Source of the DNA: Endozoicomonas sp. 8E
GTDB lineage: Bacteria; Pseudomonadota; Gammaproteobacteria; Pseudomonadales; Endozoicomonadaceae
NCBI RefSeq assembly: GCF_032883915.1
Contig: NZ_CP120717.1
Coordinates: 1,432,501 to 1,496,500, forward strand
DNA length: 64,000 nt
Direction: 5' to 3'
Shown here: one piece after another, positions 43,657-52,355 of the stretch
Numbering within the stretch: the first letter of the stretch is position 1
How the letters are laid out: each line of letters opens with the position of its first letter
The notes under the pieces: generated by a model
What the model saw: only the letters and a program-made list of their open reading frames with translations
Told to the model about the DNA's origin: nothing
Databases searched by the model: none
Made by a program: the position numbers and the translations under genes

Positions 43657-44397
43657 ATGAGACTTCTGTGTTTTATAGCCATATTCATGTTGTTTGGTTG
43701 TTCGACTCTACCCCGTCAGGGGGACACCCAACCTGCTGGCAATCAACAGCAAGTGACAGAGCGTCCTGAACCTGAAGCGGAAAAAATGGCTGTCGAAAAA
43801 GTGGCCTTTCAAAAGGGGAACTCTGACAACGAAGCTGTTTATCCCACTGGCAGTCTCTTTAATGCCAACTATGGGAACTTTATGTTCTCAGACCGCCGTG
43901 CTTACCGATTGGGCGATATTCTTACCATAGAGCTGGAAGGTACCACGAATATCAGTATGAGTGGTTTGAGTAATGTCAACAAAAATAATGCCATCAGCAT
44001 TCCTGATCCGACTCTGCTTGGTAAAAGCAGCGCATCGATTCTTGGCGGGGGCAGATCTCTGGCATTCGAAATTCAGCCTTCCAGAACGTACGGAGGCAAT
44101 ACTTCCGCCAGCCGTGGTAATAGCCTGAAAGGTAATATAGCCGTGAAGGTGGTCGAGGTTTTCAGCAATGGCACCCTCAGGGTCGAGGGAGAAAAATGGC
44201 TGACCATCAATTCGGGTAAGGAGTTGATCAAGATCAGCGGGCTGGTCCGGCCGGAAGATATCAAAACGGATAACAAGGTTTCGTCTGAGCGACTGGCGGA
44301 AGCAAAAATTGATTACGTGGCACTGGGCATTAACTCAGATGCCCATGAACCGGGCTGGGTGAGCAAGATGCTTAACAGTCCATGGTTTCCATTTTGA
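43657..44397 (+). CDS. flgH: Flagellar L-ring lipoprotein FlgH
   Basis: 246 residues. Outer-membrane L-ring subunit. The signal peptide with lipobox LFGC (Cys15) shows lipid anchoring. Conserved GSLFNANYGNFMFSDRRAYRLGDILTIEL, and the C-terminal GTLRVEGEKWLTINSGKELIKISGLVRPEDI, are FlgH hallmarks. The mature start contains a 40-residue Gln/Glu-rich spacer, a little longer than usual. Confidence 0.95.
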   Translation: MRLLCFIAIFMLFGCSTLPRQGDTQPAGNQQQVTERPEPEAEKMAVEKVAFQKGNSDNEAVYPTGSLFNANYGNFMFSDRRAYRLGDILTIELEGTTNISMSGLSNVNKNNAISIPDPTLLGKSSASILGGGRSLAFEIQPSRTYGGNTSASRGNSLKGNIAVKVVEVFSNGTLRVEGEKWLTINSGKELIKISGLVRPEDIKTDNKVSSERLAEAKIDYVALGINSDAHEPGWVSKMLNSPWFPF

Positions 44398-44408
44398 CAG
44401 GAGTCGCT

Positions 44409-45545
44409 ATGTCTTTAACGCGATGGGGGTCTTTAACACGATGGGGAATCATTTTTCTCATGCTGGTTTTGGCAGGTAATGCCAGTGCCCGTCGTTTGCT
44501 GGATATGGTGGATGTTGAAGGTGTCAGAAATAATCAGCTGATTGGTTACGGTCTGGTGGTGGGGCTTGATGGCACCGGAGATAAATCAGCGTTTACCAAA
44601 CAGTCGCTGGTGAACATGCTGAGAGAGTTTGGATTGACCATCAGCAGTTCTGATGTGAATTCAAAAAATATTGCAGCGGTCACCGTCCATGCCAGTTTGC
44701 CTCCTTTTGCCCGTCCGGGTCAGAAAATCGATGTAACCGTCTCTTCTATTGGTGATGCCAAGAGCCTCAGAGGTGGAACTCTGCTGCTGACACCGATGAA
44801 AGGTATCAATGGTGAGGTGTTTGCAGTAGCCCAGGGTAGCCTGATTGTGGGCGGAGTTTCTGCCCAGGGTTTGGCAGGAACGGCGGATGCTCCAGTCGCT
44901 GGTAGCCTTATACAGATTAACAGTACCAACGCCGGTCGCATTCCCGGAGGTGCATTGGTTGAGCGTTCGGTAAAGAGCGCTTTCAACTTTGGGGAGCAGC
45001 TGGTACTGAATTTAAAAGAACCCAGTTATACCAATGCCCGCAGGGTAGTCACGGCCATTAATGATTACTTTGGCCCCAAAGTCGCCAACGCCAGTAATGG
45101 TGTCTCTATTCTGGTCTCGGCTCCCAAAGACAGTAGCCAGCGGGTGGCCTTTATGTCCATGCTGGAAGGGCTGAATGTTGAAACGGCAGATCCGTCGGCA
45201 CGTATTATTTTCAATTCCAGAACAGGCACTGTGGTTATGGGCGAGCATGTTCGTGTTCGTCCGGCTGCCGTCAGTCATGGCAACCTCGTCGTTAAAGTCC
45301 GGCAGGCAACTTCGGTATCACAACCTGGTGCATTCTCTCAGGGAGGTCAAACAGAAGTCATATTAAACAGTGATGTGACAATAGAAGAGCAGAATGCCGC
45401 TATCTATATGGTTAAGGAAGGGGTCACTTTGCAAGAAGTGGTCATGGCTATTAATGGTGTTGGGGCGACTCCTACAGACTTGATGTCAATTCTTGAGGCG
45501 CTCAAAGCAGCCGGGGCGCTGGAAGCTGAACTCATTGTGATTTAA
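44409..45545 (+). CDS. flgI: Flagellar P-ring protein FlgI
   Basis: 378 residues from the ATG at 44409, which has AGGAG seven bases upstream; the frame opens at 44382 inside flgH. The signal peptide contains a duplicated SLTRWG SLTRWG, produced by an imperfect 18-base tandem duplication, and is cleaved near NASA|RR. The mature protein starts RLLDMVDVEGVRNNQLIGYGLVVGLDGTGD, the FlgI signature, and continues with GGVSAQGLAGTADA and the C-terminal ALKAAGALEAELIVI. It forms the periplasmic P ring with FlgA as chaperone. Confidence 0.95.
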   Translation: MSLTRWGSLTRWGIIFLMLVLAGNASARRLLDMVDVEGVRNNQLIGYGLVVGLDGTGDKSAFTKQSLVNMLREFGLTISSSDVNSKNIAAVTVHASLPPFARPGQKIDVTVSSIGDAKSLRGGTLLLTPMKGINGEVFAVAQGSLIVGGVSAQGLAGTADAPVAGSLIQINSTNAGRIPGGALVERSVKSAFNFGEQLVLNLKEPSYTNARRVVTAINDYFGPKVANASNGVSILVSAPKDSSQRVAFMSMLEGLNVETADPSARIIFNSRTGTVVMGEHVRVRPAAVSHGNLVVKVRQATSVSQPGAFSQGGQTEVILNSDVTIEEQNAAIYMVKEGVTLQEVVMAINGVGATPTDLMSILEALKAAGALEAELIVI

Positions 45546-45571
45546 ATGGATTTACAATAAGGGCGTTCGAT

Positions 45572-45904
45572 ATGGATATTGGCAGCACTCTGTCGGCTAA
45601 ACATCTGGCCGGTATTTATCAGCCGGACCCCGGTCAGGGAAAAGCTCCGGAGGATTTGAAAGAAGTAGCAGAAGCCTTTGAAGCCATATTTGTTAACGAG
45701 TTACTCAAAAGTATGCGCAGGGCCAATGAAGCGATGATGAGCAGCTCAGACTTGCCGACATCGGGCAAGGATGTGCAGTTTTTCCAGTCAATGTTTGACA
45801 GCCAGATTGCCGGACATCTGGGTAAAGAAGGCGGGTTGGGTATCGCTGAGGCATTGGTAAGGCAGCTGGGTGATAAAGACGACTGGCTTAATGCTGAACG
45901 TTAA
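45572..45904 (+). CDS. flgJ: FlgJ rod-cap domain only (no muramidase domain)
   Basis: 110 residues against about 313 in E. coli. It contains just the N-terminal rod-binding domain: DLKEVAEAFEAIFVNELLKSMRRANEAMM, then the conserved FQSMFDSQIAGHLGKEGGLGIAEALVRQL. The C-terminal peptidoglycan-hydrolase domain is missing, so a separate lytic enzyme must open the wall for the rod. The gene is complete: it ends in a normal stop and flgK starts 15 bases on. Single-domain FlgJ is known in other proteobacteria. Confidence 0.92.
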   Translation: MDIGSTLSAKHLAGIYQPDPGQGKAPEDLKEVAEAFEAIFVNELLKSMRRANEAMMSSSDLPTSGKDVQFFQSMFDSQIAGHLGKEGGLGIAEALVRQLGDKDDWLNAER

Positions 45905-45918
45905 TTGGGGTAGATGAC

Positions 45919-47550
45919 ATGAGTCTGACACAGATAGGCATTTCTGGATTACAGGCCAGCCAGGCATCGCTTAATGTCGCCAGTAATAATATTGCCAATG
46001 CCGAAACAGAAGGTTATAGCCGTCAAAGAGTTTACTGGTACCCGACTTACACTTTGCATCCGGGAATCGGTACCAAGGGAACCGGTGTCAATGCGTCCAG
46101 TGTCGAGCGAATAGCCAATAGTTTTCTTACTGCCCAGATGTGGGAGAGCCAATCTCTGGCAGAAAAAACCGCCACTTTTTCAGAATACATCAATTCGCTG
46201 GACCAATGGTTGGGCGATGACAGCACCTCTCTTACCTCAGGCCTCGAGAGTTTCTTTACGACGCTCAATGGCGCAACGGTTGATCCTTATTCCAGTGCTG
46301 CCAGGCAGGTCATACTTAGCGAAAGTAGTAAGCTGGCTCAGCAGTTTACGACACTGAATAACCAAATTGCGGGTCATCAGGGTCTGGTCGGGCGGCAGCT
46401 GGAGGCTTCGGTGGCAGAAGCGAATGGTTTGCTGGCAAATATTGCAGGCTTTAATGACCAGCTGAAGAAGATCAGTGCCAGTGGTGAGGCTGCTAACGAG
46501 ATGTTTGACCAGCGGGATCTGGCCGTCAAAGAATTATCAAAGCTGATGGGCATCAATGTTCTGGAGCAGTCAGATGGCAGTATTAATATTTATCTGAAAT
46601 CAGGGCAGCCACTGCTGGTCGGTGATCAGAGAAACAACCTGAATGTGAGCGGATCAGCCAGCAACCCTGATGGCTTTTCATTGGAGTTTGAAAGTGATTC
46701 TGCCTCTCTAAAGGTACAAGGTGATCCGGGAGGCAGCATTGGTGGCATGCTGAATTACCAGAATGGCACTTTAACACAGGCTCAAAATGAGATTGGGCGC
46801 CTGGCAGTAGTCATATCATCAACGATCAATGCCCAGCTCCGACTTGGGGAAGATGTTAATGGCAACGCCGGTGTCGACCTTTTTTCTGATCTGACAAATC
46901 CTGCCAGTGGTATATTTTCCCTGGACGTTGTCTCTACCGCAGTGTCTGATATGAGAATTACGGACAGTTCCCAACTCAAAGCCAGCGACTATGATCTGCG
47001 GGTAGATAACACCGGCAACTATGTCATTACCCGTTTGAACGACGGGGTTCAATTCAGTGGCAGCTTATCCGGTGCCGGTACCGATACCCTGAGCTTTGAT
47101 GGTGTTGAAATTGATATCAACGGCGCCGCCACAGACCAGGCTTACCGGTTGTCACCGGTGCGTTATGGCGCAAGAGACCTGGATGCGGTTCTGACGGAAC
47201 CTTTTGCTCTGGCTCTGGCAGCACCAGGTGGCGGCGTGGCGGATAATTCGAACTTGCAGACAATTATTCAGCTTCAGAATGACGCTCTGATAGAAGGGCA
47301 AAGTAGTCTGACTGAAAGCTATACCCGGTTTATTGGCGATATTGCGGTGCAGACTTCTCAGGCGAAAACAGAAGCCGATGGCGGTAAAAAACTGTTTGAG
47401 CAGGCTGAAGCGAGCCGCAATGCTTATAGTGGTGTCAATCTGGATGAAGAAGCCGCCAACCTTCTGCGCTTTCAGCAACTATACAGTGCCAATGCTCAGG
47501 TAATTTCAGTGGCCCGGCAGACATTTGATTCATTGCTGAGAATGTTCTGA
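45919..47550 (+). CDS. flgK: Flagellar hook-filament junction protein FlgK
   Basis: 543 residues, as in E. coli FlgK (547). HAP1, first junction zone. N-terminal LTQIGISGLQASQASLNVASNNIANAETEGYSRQRVYW and C-terminal NLDEEAANLLRFQQLYSANAQVISVARQTFDSLLRMF are typical. The internal region INLRLGED... and KISASGEAANEMFDQRDLAVKELSKLMG match the HAP1 family. Confidence 0.95.
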   Translation: MSLTQIGISGLQASQASLNVASNNIANAETEGYSRQRVYWYPTYTLHPGIGTKGTGVNASSVERIANSFLTAQMWESQSLAEKTATFSEYINSLDQWLGDDSTSLTSGLESFFTTLNGATVDPYSSAARQVILSESSKLAQQFTTLNNQIAGHQGLVGRQLEASVAEANGLLANIAGFNDQLKKISASGEAANEMFDQRDLAVKELSKLMGINVLEQSDGSINIYLKSGQPLLVGDQRNNLNVSGSASNPDGFSLEFESDSASLKVQGDPGGSIGGMLNYQNGTLTQAQNEIGRLAVVISSTINAQLRLGEDVNGNAGVDLFSDLTNPASGIFSLDVVSTAVSDMRITDSSQLKASDYDLRVDNTGNYVITRLNDGVQFSGSLSGAGTDTLSFDGVEIDINGAATDQAYRLSPVRYGARDLDAVLTEPFALALAAPGGGVADNSNLQTIIQLQNDALIEGQSSLTESYTRFIGDIAVQTSQAKTEADGGKKLFEQAEASRNAYSGVNLDEEAANLLRFQQLYSANAQVISVARQTFDSLLRMF

Positions 47551-47571
47551 TAAAGACAGGGAGCCGAACAC

Positions 47572-48480
47572 ATGCGTATCAGCAGCATCAATTTCAATAA
47601 TATTATGCTCAGGGCTATGCAGGACAGTATGGCCAGACTGGCTGTAACCACTGACCAGATGGCAAGCGGAAAACGTATCTTGCAACCATCGGATGACTCC
47701 GTTGATACAGTAAAAATTCTTCAGATCAATAATGAATTAACGGCAATAGGACAGTATGAAGATAATATTGATTCGGCGAGGAGAATGCTGCAACAGCAAG
47801 ATGTTTTATACAGTGGAATGACTGAGCAACTGCGGCGTGCCAGAGACATTGTTTTGCAGTCCAGTAACGGAACCCTGACTGACCAGGACTATGTGCCACT
47901 GGCAGAGGAGCTGAATACGATTAATCAGTCTATCTTGAGCCTGGCCAATTATCAGCAGGCAGACGGACAATATATTTTCTCCGGAAGCCTGAGCACCCAG
48001 AAGCCTGTTGATGAAGTCGCTGGTGATTATTCATTCAATGGCAATAATAACCTTCGTCAGGTCAATATCAGTGGCTCTGCCCTGGTGACAGTCAATGAGT
48101 CAGCAGAAAATCTGTTTTTTGACCCAACCGCTACACCACCAACGGATAGTGTCTTTGATGCTCTGTCTGATGCAGTGGATGAACTGAGAAACCCTGTGAG
48201 TTTAAACACCGCTCTCTCTGACGCATTGATATGGATCGATGACACTCTGGACAGGGTAGGGATCGCCCAGACCAAGGCTGGCAGTAATCAGAGTGTGCTT
48301 GACCGGGTGGGTGAAAGTCATGCCGATATCAAACTGATGATGGAAAAGCTTCATTCATCCCTTGAAGATATTGATATGGCAAAGGCTGCTACCGATCTGG
48401 CCCAGCAGCAAACCCTGCTCAATGCCAGCCAGCAGGTTTATGCCAACATCAAGCAGTTGTCTCTGTTCAATTATTTCTGA
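47572..48480 (+). CDS. flgL: Flagellar hook-filament junction protein FlgL
   Basis: 302 residues. HAP3, the flagellin-like junction subunit. N-terminal MRISSINFNNIMLRAMQDSMARL followed by MASGKRILQPSDDSVDTVKILQINNEL; C-terminal DLAQQQTLLNASQQVYANIKQLSLFNYF, typical of the flagellin/FlgL D0 helices. It is the last gene of the flgB-L run; a hairpin follows. Confidence 0.95.
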   Translation: MRISSINFNNIMLRAMQDSMARLAVTTDQMASGKRILQPSDDSVDTVKILQINNELTAIGQYEDNIDSARRMLQQQDVLYSGMTEQLRRARDIVLQSSNGTLTDQDYVPLAEELNTINQSILSLANYQQADGQYIFSGSLSTQKPVDEVAGDYSFNGNNNLRQVNISGSALVTVNESAENLFFDPTATPPTDSVFDALSDAVDELRNPVSLNTALSDALIWIDDTLDRVGIAQTKAGSNQSVLDRVGESHADIKLMMEKLHSSLEDIDMAKAATDLAQQQTLLNASQQVYANIKQLSLFNYF

Positions 48481-48499
48481 CGGGCCATTGGCAAAAAAA

Positions 48500-48530
48500 A
48501 AATCCCCATTTCAGGGGGTTTAAGATTTTT
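48500..48530 (+). terminator. Hairpin after flgL
   Basis: AAATCCCC (48500-48507) pairs with GGGGGTTT (48514-48521) around ATTTCA; a T-rich stretch follows at 48525-48531. It is a moderate intrinsic terminator. The T-rich part overlaps the upstream half of the flgM promoter. Confidence 0.5.
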
Positions 48531-48547
48531 TGACACCTTGCCGATTG
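48521..48547 (+). promoter_or_regulatory. Sigma-28 (FliA) type promoter of flgM
   Basis: TAAGATTT at 48521-48528, eleven bases, then GCCGATTG at 48540-48547. The sigma-28 consensus is TAAAGTTT-N11-GCCGATAA, so six bases match in each half with exact spacing. It lies 37 bases before the flgM start, the expected position for a class III promoter on the anti-sigma gene. Confidence 0.75.
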
Positions 48548-48583
48548 GAGTTCTGTACCCATCACATACGAGTGGTGATAAGA

Positions 48584-48892
48584 ATGCCGGGAATAAATCG
48601 CACTGGGCCAAAAAAAGCGGCTAGTCCAATAGCAAATCAGCATGCAGTCAAGAATGATGCTAAAAATGTCGAGCCCCCTAAAGTCAATAATGATCGTTTG
48701 CAGCTGAGCGGTGAAGCCCAGAATATTGAAGAACTGTTCCAGTCTCTGTCAGCAATAGATGAAATTGACAGTAAAAAAGTGGAGAGCATTCGGCGCGCCA
48801 TTAAAAAAGGTGAGATGCCGGTCGATTATCAAGTGCTTGCCAATAAAATTCTGGAGCTTTCCGATGACTTTGATGACCACAGAAAAGAATGA
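48584..48892 (+). CDS. flgM: Anti-sigma-28 factor FlgM
   Basis: 102 residues from the ATG at 48584; the frame opens at 48530, inside the promoter. It binds and holds FliA (sigma-28) until the hook is finished and FlgM is exported. N-terminus flexible and basic (MPGINRTGPKKAASP), then the FlgM helices VNNDRLQLSGEAQNIEELFQSLSAIDEIDSKKVESIRRAIKKGEMPVDYQVLANKILEL. The flgN start lies inside its 3' end. Confidence 0.9.
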   Translation: MPGINRTGPKKAASPIANQHAVKNDAKNVEPPKVNNDRLQLSGEAQNIEELFQSLSAIDEIDSKKVESIRRAIKKGEMPVDYQVLANKILELSDDFDDHRKE

Positions 48893-49373
48893 CAATAAAA
48901 GTGGTACTTACAGCGTTTCTGCCGAAAAAAAACTGCTGGATAATATTCGTGATGCACTGGCTTTAACCCGCAAGCTTGAAGCTGTTCTGAGCAAGGCCCA
49001 TAACCTGATGCTGGAAAGGAATATTGCAGCTCTGGAAACTCATCTGGAAACTCAGGTCAAACTGTTGGACATGCTGCATCTGAATGCTTCTCTGCGAGAG
49101 CACTATCTGAAAGAAGCGGGGCTGTCACCAGACCCGGCAGGTATACGAACTTTTCTGCAAATTATATCTTCTACCCCCAAGTCTGAAACCACACTGAAAC
49201 AATGGCAGCAACTGGAAATCACAGCAGGTCGCTGCCGCAGTTTGAATCAGGCAAACGGCAAACTGCTGAGTCGTTTGGCTGCCAGCACTAACCAGATTAT
49301 TGATGTGGTTTTTTCCAGTCAGGAACCTGCGCCCTATAACCAACAGGGTATCTGCGAAAGAAAGCTGGGCTGA
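48864..49373 (+). CDS. flgN: Flagellar export chaperone FlgN
   Basis: 169 residues from the ATG at 48864, which has GGAG seven bases upstream; ATG 48873 is an alternative, and the frame opens at 48759 within flgM. Mostly helical, with the FlgN core LARKLEAVLSK-like stretch ALTRKLEAVLSKAHNLMLERNIAALETHLETQVKLLDML. It escorts FlgK and FlgL to the export gate. It overlaps flgM by 29 bases, indicating coupling. Confidence 0.85.
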   Translation: MTLMTTEKNDNKSGTYSVSAEKKLLDNIRDALALTRKLEAVLSKAHNLMLERNIAALETHLETQVKLLDMLHLNASLREHYLKEAGLSPDPAGIRTFLQIISSTPKSETTLKQWQQLEITAGRCRSLNQANGKLLSRLAASTNQIIDVVFSSQEPAPYNQQGICERKLG

Positions 49374-49378
49374 TCAGC

Positions 49379-50272
49379 ATGTTGTTTTCTGATGATTTGC
49401 GGCGATTTCAGAAACTGTTGATTTTTGGCCTCGCGATTTTTGGCTTCTCCTTGCTGCTGCTTTCCCGATCATCAGCCAACTCAGTCAGAGAATTCCCCCA
49501 GGAACTCAGTCTCCATAAGTGGGAGTTGACCACTTCCCGTTTCGAGTGTCGCATGAACAGCAAAGTGACGGGGCTGGGGAGTATCGTTTTGAATGCGGCT
49601 GCCGGAGGCGTGCATTATATAACCCTAGAACCGGATTTTTTCATTAAAGAAGCCCGGCATATTCGTGTTGGGGTTCAGCAATCACCCTGGCGTCACAGTC
49701 ATTATCTGAACGCTCTCGGCGGTGTGGAAGCAGGGCCGGATAAACAGTTTGAAATGAGAATCAATGTTGCCCGCGTTGTGGAAGATATGCAGCAGGGTCA
49801 TCAGCTGGTTATTGAGATTGAGAGGGAAGCAGTTAAACCTGTTCATATTAAAATACCCGCTATGAATTTCCAAAAAACAGCAGCAACATTTTATAAATGT
49901 TATGGTGAATTGCTGGCTCTGAACTACCAACAGGCAAAAGAAACACTGTTCTATTATTCCTCTTCAGGATCTCGTATAAGCTCTGAGCAGTTATCACATC
50001 TTGATGACCTGGCCACCTATATTCTGGTGGATAAAAGTGTAACCAATGTCGCCATTGACGCTCACACAGATTCCCGGGGTGACAGGCTGGAAAACCTGCA
50101 ACTGTCAAAAGTGCGTGCAAGCCGGATTTATAGATATTTACGAGCAAAAGGTATCCCCGAACAGCGTCTTACCATGCGCTTTCATGGTGACCGCTATCCT
50201 GTAGCCACCAATGCCACTGTTGCAGGAAGAAATAAAAACCGACGGGTAAAGATTACCCTGAGCCGCCGATAA
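49379..50272 (+). CDS. motY: MotY-like sodium-motor T-ring protein
   Basis: 297 residues. The signal peptide or anchor MLFSDDLRRFQKLLIFGLAIFGFSLLLL ends near SSA|NS. The N-terminal half (LHKWELTTSRFECRMNSKVTGLGSIVLN) matches the MotY N-domain that docks on the basal body. The C-terminal half is an OmpA-type peptidoglycan-binding domain: IDAHTDSRGDRLENLQLSKVRASRIYRYLRAKG...NKNRRVKITL. MotY with MotX forms the T ring of sodium-driven motors in Vibrio-type flagella, so this cell probably has a sodium-driven stator. No motX is seen here. It starts six bases after flgN. Confidence 0.85.
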   Translation: MLFSDDLRRFQKLLIFGLAIFGFSLLLLSRSSANSVREFPQELSLHKWELTTSRFECRMNSKVTGLGSIVLNAAAGGVHYITLEPDFFIKEARHIRVGVQQSPWRHSHYLNALGGVEAGPDKQFEMRINVARVVEDMQQGHQLVIEIEREAVKPVHIKIPAMNFQKTAATFYKCYGELLALNYQQAKETLFYYSSSGSRISSEQLSHLDDLATYILVDKSVTNVAIDAHTDSRGDRLENLQLSKVRASRIYRYLRAKGIPEQRLTMRFHGDRYPVATNATVAGRNKNRRVKITLSRR

Positions 50273-50370
50273 ATAATTCTGACAATAAATCGTCAACTAC
50301 GAAAGAGCCTGCTCTCACCAAGCTCTTTTACAGAACAATATTTCACAGAACAATAGTGGATGGCGGCTCA

Positions 50371-50691
50371 ATGGACATCAAAGGTCTTAACCCGGATTCC
50401 CTCAGTGTACTCCTGAAAAACCGACCTGCTCCGATTTTACCTTCCGCCATTGAATCTGAAGGCGTGACTACCAGTGGTTTTGGCAATCTGCTGCAACAGG
50501 CCATCGAAAAGGTTAATGATCTGCAACAACAGTCCAGCGGCATGATGCACAAGATTGAAACCGGGGAAAGTGATGACCTCATGGGCACCATGATTGCCAT
50601 GCAGAAATCCAGTATTTCCTTTCAGGCATTGATGCAGGTCCGCAATAAGGCAGTAACTGCTTACGAAGACATCATGCGTATGCAGATTTAA
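50371..50691 (+). CDS. fliE: Flagellar MS-ring-rod junction protein FliE
   Basis: 106 residues from the ATG at 50371; an in-frame GTG at 50356 is less likely. C-terminal helices NLLQQAIEKVNDLQQQSSGMMHKIETGESDDLMGTMIAMQKSSISFQALMQVRNKAVTAYEDIMRMQI are characteristic. First gene of the fliEFGHIJ block. In the gap before it AAAGAGC and GCTCTTT form a weak stem (about 50300-50329). Confidence 0.93.
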   Translation: MDIKGLNPDSLSVLLKNRPAPILPSAIESEGVTTSGFGNLLQQAIEKVNDLQQQSSGMMHKIETGESDDLMGTMIAMQKSSISFQALMQVRNKAVTAYEDIMRMQI

Positions 50692-50705
50692 GGTAGAAAA
50701 ATACC

Positions 50706-52355
50706 ATGGCAGAATCAGATACAAAGGCTGCCCCGGAGCCGGCACCAGAAGAAAAAGAAGTGAAGCCTGCATGGCGGGAAGCGCTGGACAGGGCCAACAG
50801 GGTGGTGAAAAAAAATCGCCGCTATCAGGTGGTGCTGATGGTGTTATTTGCGGTTTCTGTTGCCCTGATGTCGGTTTTCTGGCTCTGGTCACAATCTCCG
50901 GATTATCAGCCACTGTACGGCAATCAGGAACTCTATGATGTGGCCAGTGTGGTCAATGTGCTGGATCAAAATAATATTGCTTATAAAATTCACCCTGCTT
51001 CGGGTCAGGTCATGGTGGATGTCGGAAGACTCTCTGATGCCCGTATGCAGCTGGCTGTATCCGGAGTCCAGGCAAGAATGCCGGAAGGACTGGAAACTCT
51101 GGATGGGCAGGAGATCGGTACCAGCCAGTTTGTGGAAAATGTTCGTTACCGGCGCGGTCTCGAAGGCGAGCTGGCTCAGACCATTATCAGCTTGAAACCC
51201 GTCCGCAATGCCCGAATCCACCTGGCTCTGCCCAAACAGAGCAGCTTTATTCGCAAACAGGGAAAACCATCGGCCTCGGTGTTTGTCGATCTGTTTCCAG
51301 GGTATAGATTGAGCAATGAGCAGATTGAAGGCATCGTGAATCTGGTGGCTGCCAGTGTCGCTAATATGAATCGCAGCGATGTTTCTGTGATTGACCAGTC
51401 CGGCAAGCTGCTTTCTTCAGATGTATTACTGGGTAACAGCGTGCTCAGTGAAGCCAGTAAACAGTTGGACTTTAAGCGTCAGGTTGAGGCTCATTTCCAG
51501 CAGCGCATAAGTGCCCTGCTTGAGCCACTGGTGGGTGCTGCTAATTTCAGGGCTCAGGTCAGCGCCAATGTGGATTTCGAACAGGTCGTACAGACGGTTG
51601 AGCAATATGATCCCGGTGCTCCTGTGTTAAGAAGTGAGCAGGGAAGGGAAGTGGCAACCAGTGGGCTGGGAGCCAGAGGCATACCAGGTGCTCTCAGTAA
51701 TCAGCCACCGAATGAAGAAGGGCAGGCTGAAGAAGAGCAAAGCAGTAATATCCAGTCAGAGTTTGTCCGCAATTATGAAGTGGACAAAGTGATCAGGCAG
51801 GTGGCTAATCATCAGGGCAGAGTACAGAAACTCAGCGTTGCCGTCGTTCTCAATGAGCAGCCCGATGAAGCTCTGGGTATTGGCGACTGGGATCAGGCAA
51901 GAATTGCCACGATTCAACAAATGATCATCGATGCAACAGGCATTGATCAGGCCCGTGGTGATCAGATCAGTATCCATACCGCACCCTTTGTGCCAGTCAC
52001 TCATGTTGAGCCTGTCGGGCTGGCCTGGTGGCAACAGCCGCAGGTTCTCTACTTCGTCAAATATGGTTGCGGCACTTTGCTGGGTATTCTGGTGATTATG
52101 TTCCTTTTAAGACCCATGATGAAACAGATCACCCTCAAGATGAACGAGCCAGAAGTAATACCTCAAATAACTCAGGAAACTGAAACCCAGTTCGACGAAA
52201 AAGGCAGGAAAGTGATATTTGATGACACCTTTGATCTTTTGCCGCCTGAGTTGGCTGATTTTGAAACTCAGGTGACTCAGATGCGAGAGTTGTCGACCAA
52301 GGCACCTGCCAGGGTAGCACAGGTTATCAAGTTATGGATGAACAGCTATGAGTGA
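50706..52355 (+). CDS. fliF: Flagellar MS-ring protein FliF
   Basis: 549 residues, as in E. coli (552). Two membrane helices (VVLMVLFAVSVALMSVFWLW near residue 42 and VKYGCGTLLGILVIMFLL near 460) enclose the periplasmic ring domains (YQPLYGNQELYDVASVVNVLDQNNIAYKI, RRGLEGELAQTIISLKPVRNARIHLALPK). The C-terminal FliG-binding tail ends ELADFETQVTQMRELSTKAPARVAQVIKLWM. It overlaps fliG by eight bases. Confidence 0.96.
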   Translation: MAESDTKAAPEPAPEEKEVKPAWREALDRANRVVKKNRRYQVVLMVLFAVSVALMSVFWLWSQSPDYQPLYGNQELYDVASVVNVLDQNNIAYKIHPASGQVMVDVGRLSDARMQLAVSGVQARMPEGLETLDGQEIGTSQFVENVRYRRGLEGELAQTIISLKPVRNARIHLALPKQSSFIRKQGKPSASVFVDLFPGYRLSNEQIEGIVNLVAASVANMNRSDVSVIDQSGKLLSSDVLLGNSVLSEASKQLDFKRQVEAHFQQRISALLEPLVGAANFRAQVSANVDFEQVVQTVEQYDPGAPVLRSEQGREVATSGLGARGIPGALSNQPPNEEGQAEEEQSSNIQSEFVRNYEVDKVIRQVANHQGRVQKLSVAVVLNEQPDEALGIGDWDQARIATIQQMIIDATGIDQARGDQISIHTAPFVPVTHVEPVGLAWWQQPQVLYFVKYGCGTLLGILVIMFLLRPMMKQITLKMNEPEVIPQITQETETQFDEKGRKVIFDDTFDLLPPELADFETQVTQMRELSTKAPARVAQVIKLWMNSYE

